A DNA stretch of 64,000 nucleotides from Sphingomonas sp. M1-B02. Lineage in GTDB: Bacteria; Pseudomonadota; Alphaproteobacteria; Sphingomonadales; Sphingomonadaceae. The stretch covers positions 1,736,001 through 1,800,000 of the forward strand of contig NZ_CP110679.1 of the NCBI RefSeq assembly GCF_026167525.1, written 5' to 3'. The notes beneath the pieces were generated by a model. That model was given only the letters and a program-made list of their open reading frames with translations, was not told the DNA's origin and made no database searches. The translations under genes and the position numbers were made by a program. Below are positions 27,296-35,228 of this stretch, in pieces (the stretch's first letter is position 1; each line of letters opens with the position of its first letter).

Positions 27296-29119
27296 GTGGC
27301 TGGATCAAAGACGCCTCAACCTCCGCGCCCGGCGGAGCGTGCCCGGGGACGCTGGCTCGCGGACTTCGGCGCGCTTTCCGCTGCCGAGGTACAATTGGTC
27401 GATGCTTGCACAAAGGGCGATTGGTGCCGGTTGGGCGGACAACGACCCATTCAGGCCACGCCCGAATGCGTCGTCCGCGCGGCGCTGATCCGCTTCTTGG
27501 CGCTGGGAGGCGACTCGCTGCACCCGGTTCACGAGGCCGGCGTGCAGCTCCAAGGCAGCTGGATCAGCGGAGGGCTGAGGCTCTCCGCCTGCGACGTCGC
27601 ACTGCGACTAAGCTTGCTCGACTGCATGCTCGACGAGGCGCTGCATGGATTCGATGCGCGGTTGCGGTCGCTCAACCTCTCCGGGAGCCGCTGCGCCAGC
27701 TTGCGCGTCGATCGCGCCGAGATTGCCGGGGGACTTACGCTGAACCGGGGCTTTGTCGTCGACTCGCCCTTGTCGCTGGTCGGTGCACGGATCGGCGGTG
27801 ATCTGGATTGCAGGGGGGCATGCTTTGTCGGTGCGGAGAGTCTTGCCTTCGATGCGAGCTACAGCGCGGTCGCGGGGCAGATATTGCTTTGCGACAGCTT
27901 CACAGCGGGAGGGCAGATGCGGCTGATTGGCGCGCAGGTGGGTGGTGATCTGGTCCTGTCGGGCGGTCGCTTCACGCAGCAGGGCGTCGCATTCGCCGCC
28001 GACGGCATCCAAGTGGAAGGTAATATCCTGCTAGGCGCCGGCGCGCACGTCATCGGCGAGTTTCGCATTCCGGGCGCGCGTATCGGCGGGCATCTGGCAT
28101 TTCAGGAAGCGCGGCTCGAGAATGGCGATGGCAATGCCATCCATGCCGAGAATGCGGCCATCGGCCAGGCGCTCATCCTGCGCGATACGGTCATCCAGGG
28201 ACGCGTGGTGCTCACTGATGCGCAAATCGCGACGCTAGCTGACGATCTCGTCAGCTGGCCCGTAGGGCAGATCGCGCTCGACGGGCTCCGGTATCAGCGG
28301 ATTAGCAGCCCGGTGATGAGCGCGGAGGCCCGCATCGCCTGGCTGGAGAGCCAGGTTCCAGACGATGTTGGCCGGACGTTTCGTCCGCAACCGTGGGAAC
28401 AGTTGATCCGTGTGCTGCGCGAGATGGGTCATGCCCGCGAAGCGACGGTGGTCGCGATAGCCAAGCAGCGGGCGATGCGGCGCGCCGGCCGGATCGGCAA
28501 TCGCCTGCCGCCAGCCCTATTCGACCCCCTTTGGCACAAGGCTGACGCCGTACTCGCGATCCGACGTGGCGTTGCGCAAGCGTCGACTGCAGCGGGCAAT
28601 TTCTGGGCAAGACTGATTCACGGCGCTTATGGCCTGTTTGCCGGATACGGGCATCGCCCGGAGCGGATCGGCATGTGGATCGTCATGGTCTGGCTAGTGG
28701 GGGGACTCTATTTCAGCGCCGCCGGCCGATCCGGGATCATGGCCCCCTCGGAGCCGACAATCATCGTCGCCAATCTCGACGGCGCAAAGCGCGCGACGGC
28801 TGCGCGCGGCCCCGGAAGCTGCGGCGTGCGCAACGAAGTGACGCCAGACAATTATTGGGCGCGCTGTCCCGGTCTGCCCAGCGAATATCCGCATTTCGAC
28901 GGCTGGCTGTTCACCGCCGACCTCGTGCTTCCGGTCGTGGACTTCCGCCAGTTCGCATTCTGGGCGCCAGCGGTGACCTATGCCGATGCTAGCGGCACCG
29001 TGCGCCCGCTAGAGGGCGGGATGCTCAGCAAGACGATCGAATGGCTGATCGTTCTGTTCGGTTGGGCGATGAGCCTGTTGTTCGGCGCAATCGTGACGCG
29101 CGTGGTGGAAAAGGACTGA
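27296..29119 (+). CDS. Membrane protein with N-terminal beta-helix repeats
   Basis: About 607 residues from a GTG preceded by AAGGGGGA; an ATG at 27251 is an alternative. Residues 80-330 are a run of short repeats with a beta-helix rhythm (GARIGGDLDCRGA, GAQVGGDLVLSGG, GARIGGHLAFQEA), like pentapeptide or bactofilin-type solenoids. The C-terminal third has two hydrophobic helices (MWIVMVWLVGGLYF and WLIVLFGWAMSLLFGAIVTR) flanking a Cys-containing domain. It is divergent from the sigma-kinase unit. No function assigned; some such proteins are called membrane oxidoreductases in databases without proof. Confidence 0.6.
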   Translation: MAGSKTPQPPRPAERARGRWLADFGALSAAEVQLVDACTKGDWCRLGGQRPIQATPECVVRAALIRFLALGGDSLHPVHEAGVQLQGSWISGGLRLSACDVALRLSLLDCMLDEALHGFDARLRSLNLSGSRCASLRVDRAEIAGGLTLNRGFVVDSPLSLVGARIGGDLDCRGACFVGAESLAFDASYSAVAGQILLCDSFTAGGQMRLIGAQVGGDLVLSGGRFTQQGVAFAADGIQVEGNILLGAGAHVIGEFRIPGARIGGHLAFQEARLENGDGNAIHAENAAIGQALILRDTVIQGRVVLTDAQIATLADDLVSWPVGQIALDGLRYQRISSPVMSAEARIAWLESQVPDDVGRTFRPQPWEQLIRVLREMGHAREATVVAIAKQRAMRRAGRIGNRLPPALFDPLWHKADAVLAIRRGVAQASTAAGNFWARLIHGAYGLFAGYGHRPERIGMWIVMVWLVGGLYFSAAGRSGIMAPSEPTIIVANLDGAKRATAARGPGSCGVRNEVTPDNYWARCPGLPSEYPHFDGWLFTADLVLPVVDFRQFAFWAPAVTYADASGTVRPLEGGMLSKTIEWLIVLFGWAMSLLFGAIVTRVVEKD

Positions 29120-29193
29120 GCCATCCCCGCCGCATGATCCGTTTTGCCGGATCTATCCGCAAATGCCTTTGAGAAGCACGAGGGGGACGGCGG

Positions 29194-29571
29194 ATGCCCA
29201 AGGTTGGCAGGCGTTTTGGATGCGCCATCGTGCTGGTCACGTTGCTAATTTCGGCTTGCGGCCAGGCGGGCGGCAGCCGGGACCAGGCGGTACGCCGCAG
29301 CGGCTACGATCGCCAGGGGCGGCCGGTGCCGCGCTATATTCTCGAGGATCCCCGCTACACGCGCGATCCGCGCTACTGGGACCGCAATGGCGACTTTATC
29401 GGCGACGTCGACACACTTGCCGACGATAGCGTCGAACGCTGGTATCGTGATCAGGCGCAAGACGAGATCGAGCATCGCCGCTTCATCGAATATATCCGCG
29501 ACTGCAAGAATTGCGATCCCAACAATCTTGCCGCCGCTAGGGCGGCCGTCGCGGCGAAGTCAAAAAAATGA
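29194..29571 (+). CDS. Small lipoprotein, hypothetical
   Basis: A 125-residue protein with a lipoprotein signal: charged start, hydrophobic VLVTLLIS and lipobox ISAC with the acylated Cys at residue 22. The mature part is highly charged, with Tyr/Arg/Asp repeats (DPRYTRDPRYWDRNGDFIGD) and a CKNC motif near residue 107. It sits between the beta-helix protein and the kinase operon, same strand. No family recognised. Confidence 0.65.
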   Translation: MPKVGRRFGCAIVLVTLLISACGQAGGSRDQAVRRSGYDRQGRPVPRYILEDPRYTRDPRYWDRNGDFIGDVDTLADDSVERWYRDQAQDEIEHRRFIEYIRDCKNCDPNNLAAARAAVAAKSKK

Positions 29572-29686
29572 GGTGCCGCGTCCGATATTCCGGCCGGATG
29601 CTGAACCGTTCTGCGCCTTTGCGCCGCTTGAGCCTGTGGAGGGCCAGGATGGGCAGGGGGCACAGTAGCGACATGAGGCGGGACCG

Positions 29687-31021
29687 ATGACCGGCACGGC
29701 GGGGGCGCTCTCGCCCGGGCAGCGGCTCGTCACGGCAAATGGCCGTAGCGGCGTAGTCAATCATCGCCTCGGCGCCGGCGGCCAGGGCGAGGTTTATCAT
29801 GTCACGCTCGAGGGCCTCCCGCTCGCACTCAAATGGTACCACGCGCATTATATCGAGATCGACCGCGGGCTGCGCGGGCGGCTGGAAAGCGCCGTCCGGC
29901 GCGGTGCACCCAATGCTTCCTTCCTATGGCCAATCGACATGGTCGATATCGCCGGGAGCCCCTCGTTCGGCTATCTGATGCCGTTGCGTGGCGATCAGTA
30001 TCGCAGCATCCGCGATCTCATCGCGCCGCCGCCCAACCGCCTGGACCTGACCCTGGCCCAGCGCGCGCATATCTGCCTGCAGCTCGCGGACAGCTTCCTC
30101 GAACTCCACGCCGCTGGCTTTTGCTACCAGGACATCAATTTTGGCAACATCTTCATAGATGCGCCGACGGCATCGGTGCTGATCTGCGATAATGACAATG
30201 TGAACATCGACGGTGCCGATGCCAGCATCTATGGCACGCGCAAGTTCATGGCGCCCGAAGTCGTGCGGCGCGAGACCCTGCCCAACAGCCGCACCGACCT
30301 CTTCTCGATGTCGGTGCTGTTCTTTTACACAATGCTTGGCTGGCATCCGCTGGATGGCCGCCGCGAACATGCCATTCGGCTGATGAATGCCGACGCCGAA
30401 CTGCGGCTGTACGGCACCGATCCGCTGTTCCTATTCGATCCGAACGACACAGATAACGGTCCGGTCGCCGGTTATCACGATCCGCTTGTCGCGCGCTGGC
30501 AGGGGCTGCCGCCGCAGCTTCGCGGCTTGTTCATCCGCGCCTTTGGCGAAGGCCTGCGCGATCCTGCCGCGCGCGCGCTGGAAACCGAATGGCGCGCCCC
30601 GCTCGCAGCGGTAGAGGATACCGCCTTGGCATGCGCAGGATGCGGCTTCGAGCATCTCGTCGAGAGCAGCGCCTGCGCGCCTGCGCGATGCTGTCTGTGC
30701 GGCGCGGCGATCGTCTGGCCGCCGGCGTTGCGGATCGGCAGCCGCACCGTGCTGCTCGATGAGGGCCGCACCGTCATCCTTGCCAGCCGGCGCACCGCGG
30801 CACGCACGCCCGACGGGCGGGTTGAGGCCCATCCCAGCCGGCCAGGCCTGTTCGGGCTGCGCAACCTCACCGCATTTGCTTGGTCTGCGGTCATGGCCGA
30901 TGGGGCGCGCCGCGATGTCGAGCCCGGCCAGGCCGTCCGCATTCTTGCCGGCACCCGCATCGCGTTTGGAACGGTGTCGGGCGAGATCGTCGCCTGCCAG
31001 CTGATGGATGCGGCCGCATGA
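29687..31021 (+). CDS. Atypical protein kinase with zinc ribbon (TerY-P triad kinase)
   Basis: A 444-residue kinase: Gly loop GAGGQGEVY, Lys49 in LALKWYHAHY, catalytic loop CYQDINFGNIF with Asp149 and Asn154, and DND (168-170) where DFG is usual. The HRD is therefore YQD and the metal motif lacks Phe-Gly. After the kinase domain come two CxxC pairs (ALACAGCGFEHL, RCCLCGAAI) forming a zinc ribbon at about residues 312-342, then a 75-residue C-terminal module shared with the PrsW-like protein two genes on. The gene starts an operon whose next gene, PP2C, overlaps it as ATGA. Kinase + PP2C + vWA forms the TerY-P triad known from stress-response neighbourhoods. Confidence 0.85.
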   Translation: MTGTAGALSPGQRLVTANGRSGVVNHRLGAGGQGEVYHVTLEGLPLALKWYHAHYIEIDRGLRGRLESAVRRGAPNASFLWPIDMVDIAGSPSFGYLMPLRGDQYRSIRDLIAPPPNRLDLTLAQRAHICLQLADSFLELHAAGFCYQDINFGNIFIDAPTASVLICDNDNVNIDGADASIYGTRKFMAPEVVRRETLPNSRTDLFSMSVLFFYTMLGWHPLDGRREHAIRLMNADAELRLYGTDPLFLFDPNDTDNGPVAGYHDPLVARWQGLPPQLRGLFIRAFGEGLRDPAARALETEWRAPLAAVEDTALACAGCGFEHLVESSACAPARCCLCGAAIVWPPALRIGSRTVLLDEGRTVILASRRTAARTPDGRVEAHPSRPGLFGLRNLTAFAWSAVMADGARRDVEPGQAVRILAGTRIAFGTVSGEIVACQLMDAAA

Positions 31022-31842
31022 GCCGCTGGATCATCGGCGGCGCCTCCGCGCGGGGCAGCGCGCATATTCGCACGGGCAAGCCCAACCAGGACGCGGTTTC
31101 CTGGGGTCAAAGTCCGGACGGCACGCGTCTGGTCGGCGCCGTTTCGGATGGGCATGGCGCCGCGGCGCACTTCCGCTCGGAAATAGGGTCGGAGATCGCC
31201 GTGCGCTGCGCGGTAAGCCTGCTTCTCCACCATCTCGACGACCGGTGGATCGACGATAGCGACAGCGCCATCGCCGAGGAAATATTGGCACTCTGGCGTC
31301 AAGACGTGTCGGCGCACCTTGCGGCCAATCCCTATGACGAGGCCGAGGCATTGATGCCCCAGCCGACGCCGCTCTCGCCATATGGCGCCACGCTCGCCGC
31401 CTTCGCCGCCAGCCATGCCATGATCTTCACGTTGCACATTGGCGATGGCGATTTGCTGCTCGGCTATGCCGACGGTCGGCTGGAACGGCCGCTGCGCCCC
31501 GACGCCGGTTTGCGCGGCGAAGAGACCTATTCGCTGTGCCTGCCCGATGCCGTCGAGCGGTTTCGCGTCGCGGCACGGTGGCGGCAAAGCGGGGAGGCGC
31601 TGCCCGACTTCCTGTTTGCGGCAAGCGACGGCGTTTCCAAGTCGTTCCGCGACGACGCCAGCTTCGTCGCCGCCATCGCCGCGATGCGCGTGCGCGCGGA
31701 ACGGGACTGGGACGCGCTGATGGCGGCGCTGCCCGACTGGCTGGCGGAGATTTCGGCGGGCGGCAGCGGCGACGATTGCACCGTCTGCATTGCCATCTCG
31801 GCGGAGGTCCACGCGCCCGCCGATTCTGACAGGGGAAACTGA
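31018..31842 (+). CDS. PP2C-family protein phosphatase
   Basis: A 274-residue metal-dependent phosphatase of the PP2C_2 type. Motifs: SDGHGAAAH (metal ligands DG), GATLAAFAAS, LHIGDGDLLLG, ASDGVSKSF, and the final GGSGDDCTVCI with the last metal Asp. The starting MSRWIIGGASARGSAH is the usual N-terminal strand (xGxSVRGxxH). The ATGA overlap with the kinase shows the two are made together; the phosphatase should reverse the kinase's action. Confidence 0.92.
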   Translation: MSRWIIGGASARGSAHIRTGKPNQDAVSWGQSPDGTRLVGAVSDGHGAAAHFRSEIGSEIAVRCAVSLLLHHLDDRWIDDSDSAIAEEILALWRQDVSAHLAANPYDEAEALMPQPTPLSPYGATLAAFAASHAMIFTLHIGDGDLLLGYADGRLERPLRPDAGLRGEETYSLCLPDAVERFRVAARWRQSGEALPDFLFAASDGVSKSFRDDASFVAAIAAMRVRAERDWDALMAALPDWLAEISAGGSGDDCTVCIAISAEVHAPADSDRGN

Positions 31843-31844
31843 CC

Positions 31845-33287
31845 ATGGCGAAAAAGTCGAAGAAATCCCACGACATGCTCGTTCCGCGCGATCACGCGGA
31901 GGCCAGTTTCACGGAGATGGTCCCCTTCCGATCGAGCAAGATCGATCTGAAGAAAAGCCCGCTGATGATCTTCGCGCTGCTCACTGCGATCGTCGCGCCG
32001 ATGCTCTACATTACCATGGGGCTGGACGGGCAGACGACCGACATCGCCACCAAGCGCTCGCTATTCGCCTGGCAGGTCAATCTGAGCGTCTTCTATATCC
32101 TGGCCAGTATCATGGTCGCGATCTACCTTTACGCGCGTCCGCGCCGACCGATCTGGGTCTATAGTATCGCCTTCGTCGCGACCGTGTTCATCACTGCGAG
32201 CCCGATCTTCGGGATCCTTGCCATTCCGTTTCGGAACACGATCCCCGGCATCATGGAAATGGGCCTGACCGCGCCCACCTTCCCGGCGCGCTTCTTCGGC
32301 ATGCTGATGATCGCCGGGCTTACCGAGGAGTGGACCAAAGCGGTTCCTACGCTGATCGCGTTCTGGCTCACCCTGCAAGTGATGCAGGGCAAGACCAAGG
32401 ACAAGGGCTTCGTGTCGCAGTTCCGCCTGCGCGGACCGCTCGACGGGGTATTGATGGGCATGTTCTCCGGCGCGGGCTTCATCATGGCAGAGACCGCCTT
32501 CGAATATGTGCCGCGCACCCTGGAGCAGACCATCCAGCAGACGGGCAGCTGGGATGCCGGCGTCGCCCAGGCGCTCACGCTAATGGTCCCACGCGTCGTC
32601 CAGAGCTTCGCGGGGCATATCGGTTGGCAGGCATTGGTCGGATATGGGATCGGCCTTGCGGTCATCCGCCCCAAATCGAAGTGGAAGCTGATTTTCGGGG
32701 CCTGGGCCGTCGCCTCCGTCGCCCACGCGCTGTGGAACTCCGCCGGAATGATTCACGAATATGCCTATTATCTGGTCGCGATCGCGACCGTGATCATGGC
32801 CATTGGCTGCCTGCTCAAAGCGCGTCAGATCGATTTGCTTGAAGGCGGCGAGGCCACGCCGGATACGTTCGGATCGATCATCGTCGAGCCGGCAAAGGAA
32901 CGATCCGCGCCCACCGCGGCGCCCCTCCCGCCCGCGCCACGGGCGTCCGCCGCGCCGCCGGTCCTTGTGCCACTCGCATCTGCCGCCACCGGCGCGATCG
33001 CGCTCGATATCGATGGTCTGCAGATTCCGCTGCGCGCCAATGGGGTGATCGACCTGTCCGCCGAACCCGCGCTCGGCGGGCGGGGCGTCGGCGTGACCGG
33101 CATGGTCGTGCCGCATCCCACCCGCGCCGACGTGCTGGGCCTGCGCAACACCGGCAGCGTCGGCTGGACCGCACGGCTGCGCGACGGGAGCCAGCAGCAG
33201 ATCGACCGCGACCAGAATATCCGCCTTGCGCCGGGGGTCAGCATCGCTTTTGGCGACGGGCTGTTCGGCGCGGTGGTGGCGCTCTGA
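31845..33287 (+). CDS. PrsW-like intramembrane metalloprotease with C-terminal module
   Basis: A 480-residue multipass membrane protein. Helices occur at about 38-58, 75-92, 100-125, 145-185, 195-215, 245-320. The PrsW/CAAX-type signs are EEWTK with Glu161-Glu162, MAETAFEY in the FxxxE position, and conserved His in GHIGWQAL and AHALWN. PrsW enzymes perform site-1 cleavage of anti-sigma factors in Bacillus. Residues about 335-385 are a Pro/Ala linker, and 390-480 match the C-terminal module of the upstream kinase (HPTRADVLGLRNTG vs HPSRPGLFGLRNLT, ending IAFGDG/IAFGTV). That module resembles the last strands of an FHA domain, which is inference. Confidence 0.8.
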   Translation: MAKKSKKSHDMLVPRDHAEASFTEMVPFRSSKIDLKKSPLMIFALLTAIVAPMLYITMGLDGQTTDIATKRSLFAWQVNLSVFYILASIMVAIYLYARPRRPIWVYSIAFVATVFITASPIFGILAIPFRNTIPGIMEMGLTAPTFPARFFGMLMIAGLTEEWTKAVPTLIAFWLTLQVMQGKTKDKGFVSQFRLRGPLDGVLMGMFSGAGFIMAETAFEYVPRTLEQTIQQTGSWDAGVAQALTLMVPRVVQSFAGHIGWQALVGYGIGLAVIRPKSKWKLIFGAWAVASVAHALWNSAGMIHEYAYYLVAIATVIMAIGCLLKARQIDLLEGGEATPDTFGSIIVEPAKERSAPTAAPLPPAPRASAAPPVLVPLASAATGAIALDIDGLQIPLRANGVIDLSAEPALGGRGVGVTGMVVPHPTRADVLGLRNTGSVGWTARLRDGSQQQIDRDQNIRLAPGVSIAFGDGLFGAVVAL

Positions 33288-33997
33288 TGGGCGGCGGCGC
33301 ATCCGTGGACTGGAGCGACCAGATGGGGATGATGGGCGTCGAGCGTCGCCAGCTCCAGGTGATCCTGGCGCTCGATTGCTCGGGCTCGATGCGCGGCGAT
33401 CGCATCGCTTCGCTCAACTACGCCCTGCGCACTGCGCTCCCCGAACTGCGCGGTGTGGCCGAGGATAATCCAGAGGTCGATGTCCGCGTGCGGGTGCTGC
33501 GCTTTGCGACCGGGGCGTCGTGGATATTTCCCGACGCACTCCCGGTCGCCGACCTGCGCTGGACCGACCTGACCGCGGACGGCGAAACCGACATGGGCGC
33601 CGCGCTCGTGCTGCTTGCCGAGGCGCTCGGCGGTGCGGGAATGACCGGGAGGCAGCTTCCGCCTGTCGTCGTCATCGCCTCCGACGGTCATCCGACTGAC
33701 GATTTCGAAGCGGGCCTCGCCGTCTTCTTCGCGTCTGAGCATGCCGACGCCGCCATCCGCATCGCCATCGCGATCGGCACCGACGCCGACCTGGAGGTGC
33801 TGGAGCGTTTCATCCGCCACCCCCGCATGAAGCCGCTGCGCGCCAACAATGCGACTGCGCTGGTCGAACATATCAAATGGGCCACCACCGCGCCGGTCAA
33901 AGCCGCGTCCTCGCCCACCAACGCCCCCGATCCGCTCGCCCCGCTCGCCCAAAGCCGGGATCAGGCGGAGCCGGACGACAGCCAACTCATCTGGTGA
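33287..33997 (+). CDS. TerY-like von Willebrand factor A domain protein
   Basis: A 236-residue vWA protein. The MIDAS metal site is complete: DCSGS (Asp30, Ser32, Ser34), Thr in ETDMGAAL, and SDGHPTD. The opening MMGVERRQLQVILALDCSGSM is TerY-like. The start codon overlaps the PrsW stop as TGATG. In the TerY-P triad this protein is thought to present clients to the kinase/phosphatase pair; here it is separated from them only by the PrsW gene. The last 35 residues are Pro/Ala-rich and disordered. Confidence 0.88.
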   Translation: MGGGASVDWSDQMGMMGVERRQLQVILALDCSGSMRGDRIASLNYALRTALPELRGVAEDNPEVDVRVRVLRFATGASWIFPDALPVADLRWTDLTADGETDMGAALVLLAEALGGAGMTGRQLPPVVVIASDGHPTDDFEAGLAVFFASEHADAAIRIAIAIGTDADLEVLERFIRHPRMKPLRANNATALVEHIKWATTAPVKAASSPTNAPDPLAPLAQSRDQAEPDDSQLIW

Positions 33998-34010
33998 AAG
34001 GAAGTCGGAC

Positions 34011-35225
34011 ATGTCCGTCGAAGAACGCCTGCAATCGCTTGCCATAAGCTATCGGGACCAGTTTGGACCCGCCGCCCTGACCAACGCCGCGCACCTGGTG
34101 CCCCAGCTTTCGAGCAAGGCACCCGATCTTCACGCCGAAATCCGCGCGCTTGCCGCGGCGTTCGCGAGCAATGCCGGTAGCCGCATCGCCGCCGCAGCCA
34201 ATCCCGATCTTGAAATCCAGGCAATCGCATCGGAGATCGCCGCTGCACAAAAGCTGTCGATCGCATCGGTCCGTCCTGCCGTTGTGGTCGCGCAGCGGCT
34301 GGCGGCTGCCGCACCGCTAGCGCCGAACGCCGCCGGCGCCGGGTGGGCAGGCGAGTCGGTGATCGCCGGTGCCAGCCCGCCGGCCAGCTTCGCGCCGCAC
34401 GTCGCCCCCCAGTTCGCTTATGCCCCACCGCCAGCAGGCCCGCTCGCGGAAGAGCAAGAGGAAGAGGAAGACGAGGAAGAAGAGAAGAAGCCGATCTGGC
34501 AAAATAAATGGGCAGTCGGAGGGGTTGCGGCCGCAGTTGCGCTGTTCGCCTACAGCAACATGAACAAGCAGCCCCAGCCGGGCCCGCCCTTCGAACAGGG
34601 CGGCCAAGGCGGCGGTCAGGGCGGACAAGGCGGTGGCCAGGGGGGTCAGGGCGGTGGCCAAGGGGGCCAGGGAGGACAAGGTGGCGGCGGCCAGGGGGGC
34701 CAAGGGGGCGGTGGTCAAGGAGGCGGGGGCCAAGGCGGCGGCCAGGGTGGCCAAGGCGGAGGAGCCGGCAGTGGCTCGGCCCAGGCGCCGATGCTTGCCC
34801 CGCCTTCCTCGGGTCAGTTGCCCATGCTTTACATGCAACAGTCGCAAACTGGTACGCCTGCCATCGGCTTCTCGATACCGACGCAGGTGGGGGCGATTAC
34901 CGGCGCGCTGCTGCTGCCGGCCGGGGGCTGGGATAACGGTCCTGCCACGGTAGCCTTCGCCAGGGATCCCAACTCCCAACAGATCGACAGCGCCGGCCAG
35001 TTGATGCTCACACGCACGCAGGGCAGCGGCGCGCCGACCCGGGCGGGGACGGTGAACTGGCAGCAGGACGGCATCAATCTGGGCGGCATGTGCGTTGCCT
35101 TCATGACCGCACAAGGAGGTCAAGGTGGTCAGGGCGGGCTACCGGAGGTGACGCTGAAGGGGTCGAAGATGTGCATTCTCGACGGCGAATGCCAGCGCGT
35201 CGTCGGCTGCGGCCAGGTACCCTGA
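34011..35225 (+). CDS. Membrane protein with acidic tract and Gly-Gln repeat
   Basis: A 404-residue protein with an unusual plan: an N-terminal helical domain (MSVEERLQSLAISYRDQFG to about 105), a Pro/Ala linker, an acidic run at 147-160 (EEQEEEEDEEEEKK), one transmembrane helix at 167-184, a GGQ/GGGQ repeat at about 196-253, and a C-terminal beta-rich domain ending in a Cys-rich stretch (GGMCVAF, KMCILDGECQRVVGCGQ). The acidic run before the helix is probably cytoplasmic, putting the repeat and C-terminus outside. No family is recognised. The operon links it to the kinase system. Confidence 0.7.
   Translation: MSVEERLQSLAISYRDQFGPAALTNAAHLVPQLSSKAPDLHAEIRALAAAFASNAGSRIAAAANPDLEIQAIASEIAAAQKLSIASVRPAVVVAQRLAAAAPLAPNAAGAGWAGESVIAGASPPASFAPHVAPQFAYAPPPAGPLAEEQEEEEDEEEEKKPIWQNKWAVGGVAAAVALFAYSNMNKQPQPGPPFEQGGQGGGQGGQGGGQGGQGGGQGGQGGQGGGGQGGQGGGGQGGGGQGGGQGGQGGGAGSGSAQAPMLAPPSSGQLPMLYMQQSQTGTPAIGFSIPTQVGAITGALLLPAGGWDNGPATVAFARDPNSQQIDSAGQLMLTRTQGSGAPTRAGTVNWQQDGINLGGMCVAFMTAQGGQGGQGGLPEVTLKGSKMCILDGECQRVVGCGQVP
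34596..34768 (+). repeat. In-frame GGQ/GGGQ tandem repeat
   Basis: About 58 codons consisting almost only of Gly and Gln in units GGQ and GGGQ. At the DNA level the unit is GGCGGNCAN with synonymous variation, so the repeat is not a recent perfect expansion. It lies just after the transmembrane helix of its protein and forms a flexible or self-interacting linker. Confidence 0.9.
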
Positions 35226-35228
35226 TCG

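Noticed and set aside
34596..34768. CRISPR-like or tandem array reading of the GGC-rich repeat
   Set aside because: It is an in-frame Gly-Gln coding repeat without spacers.
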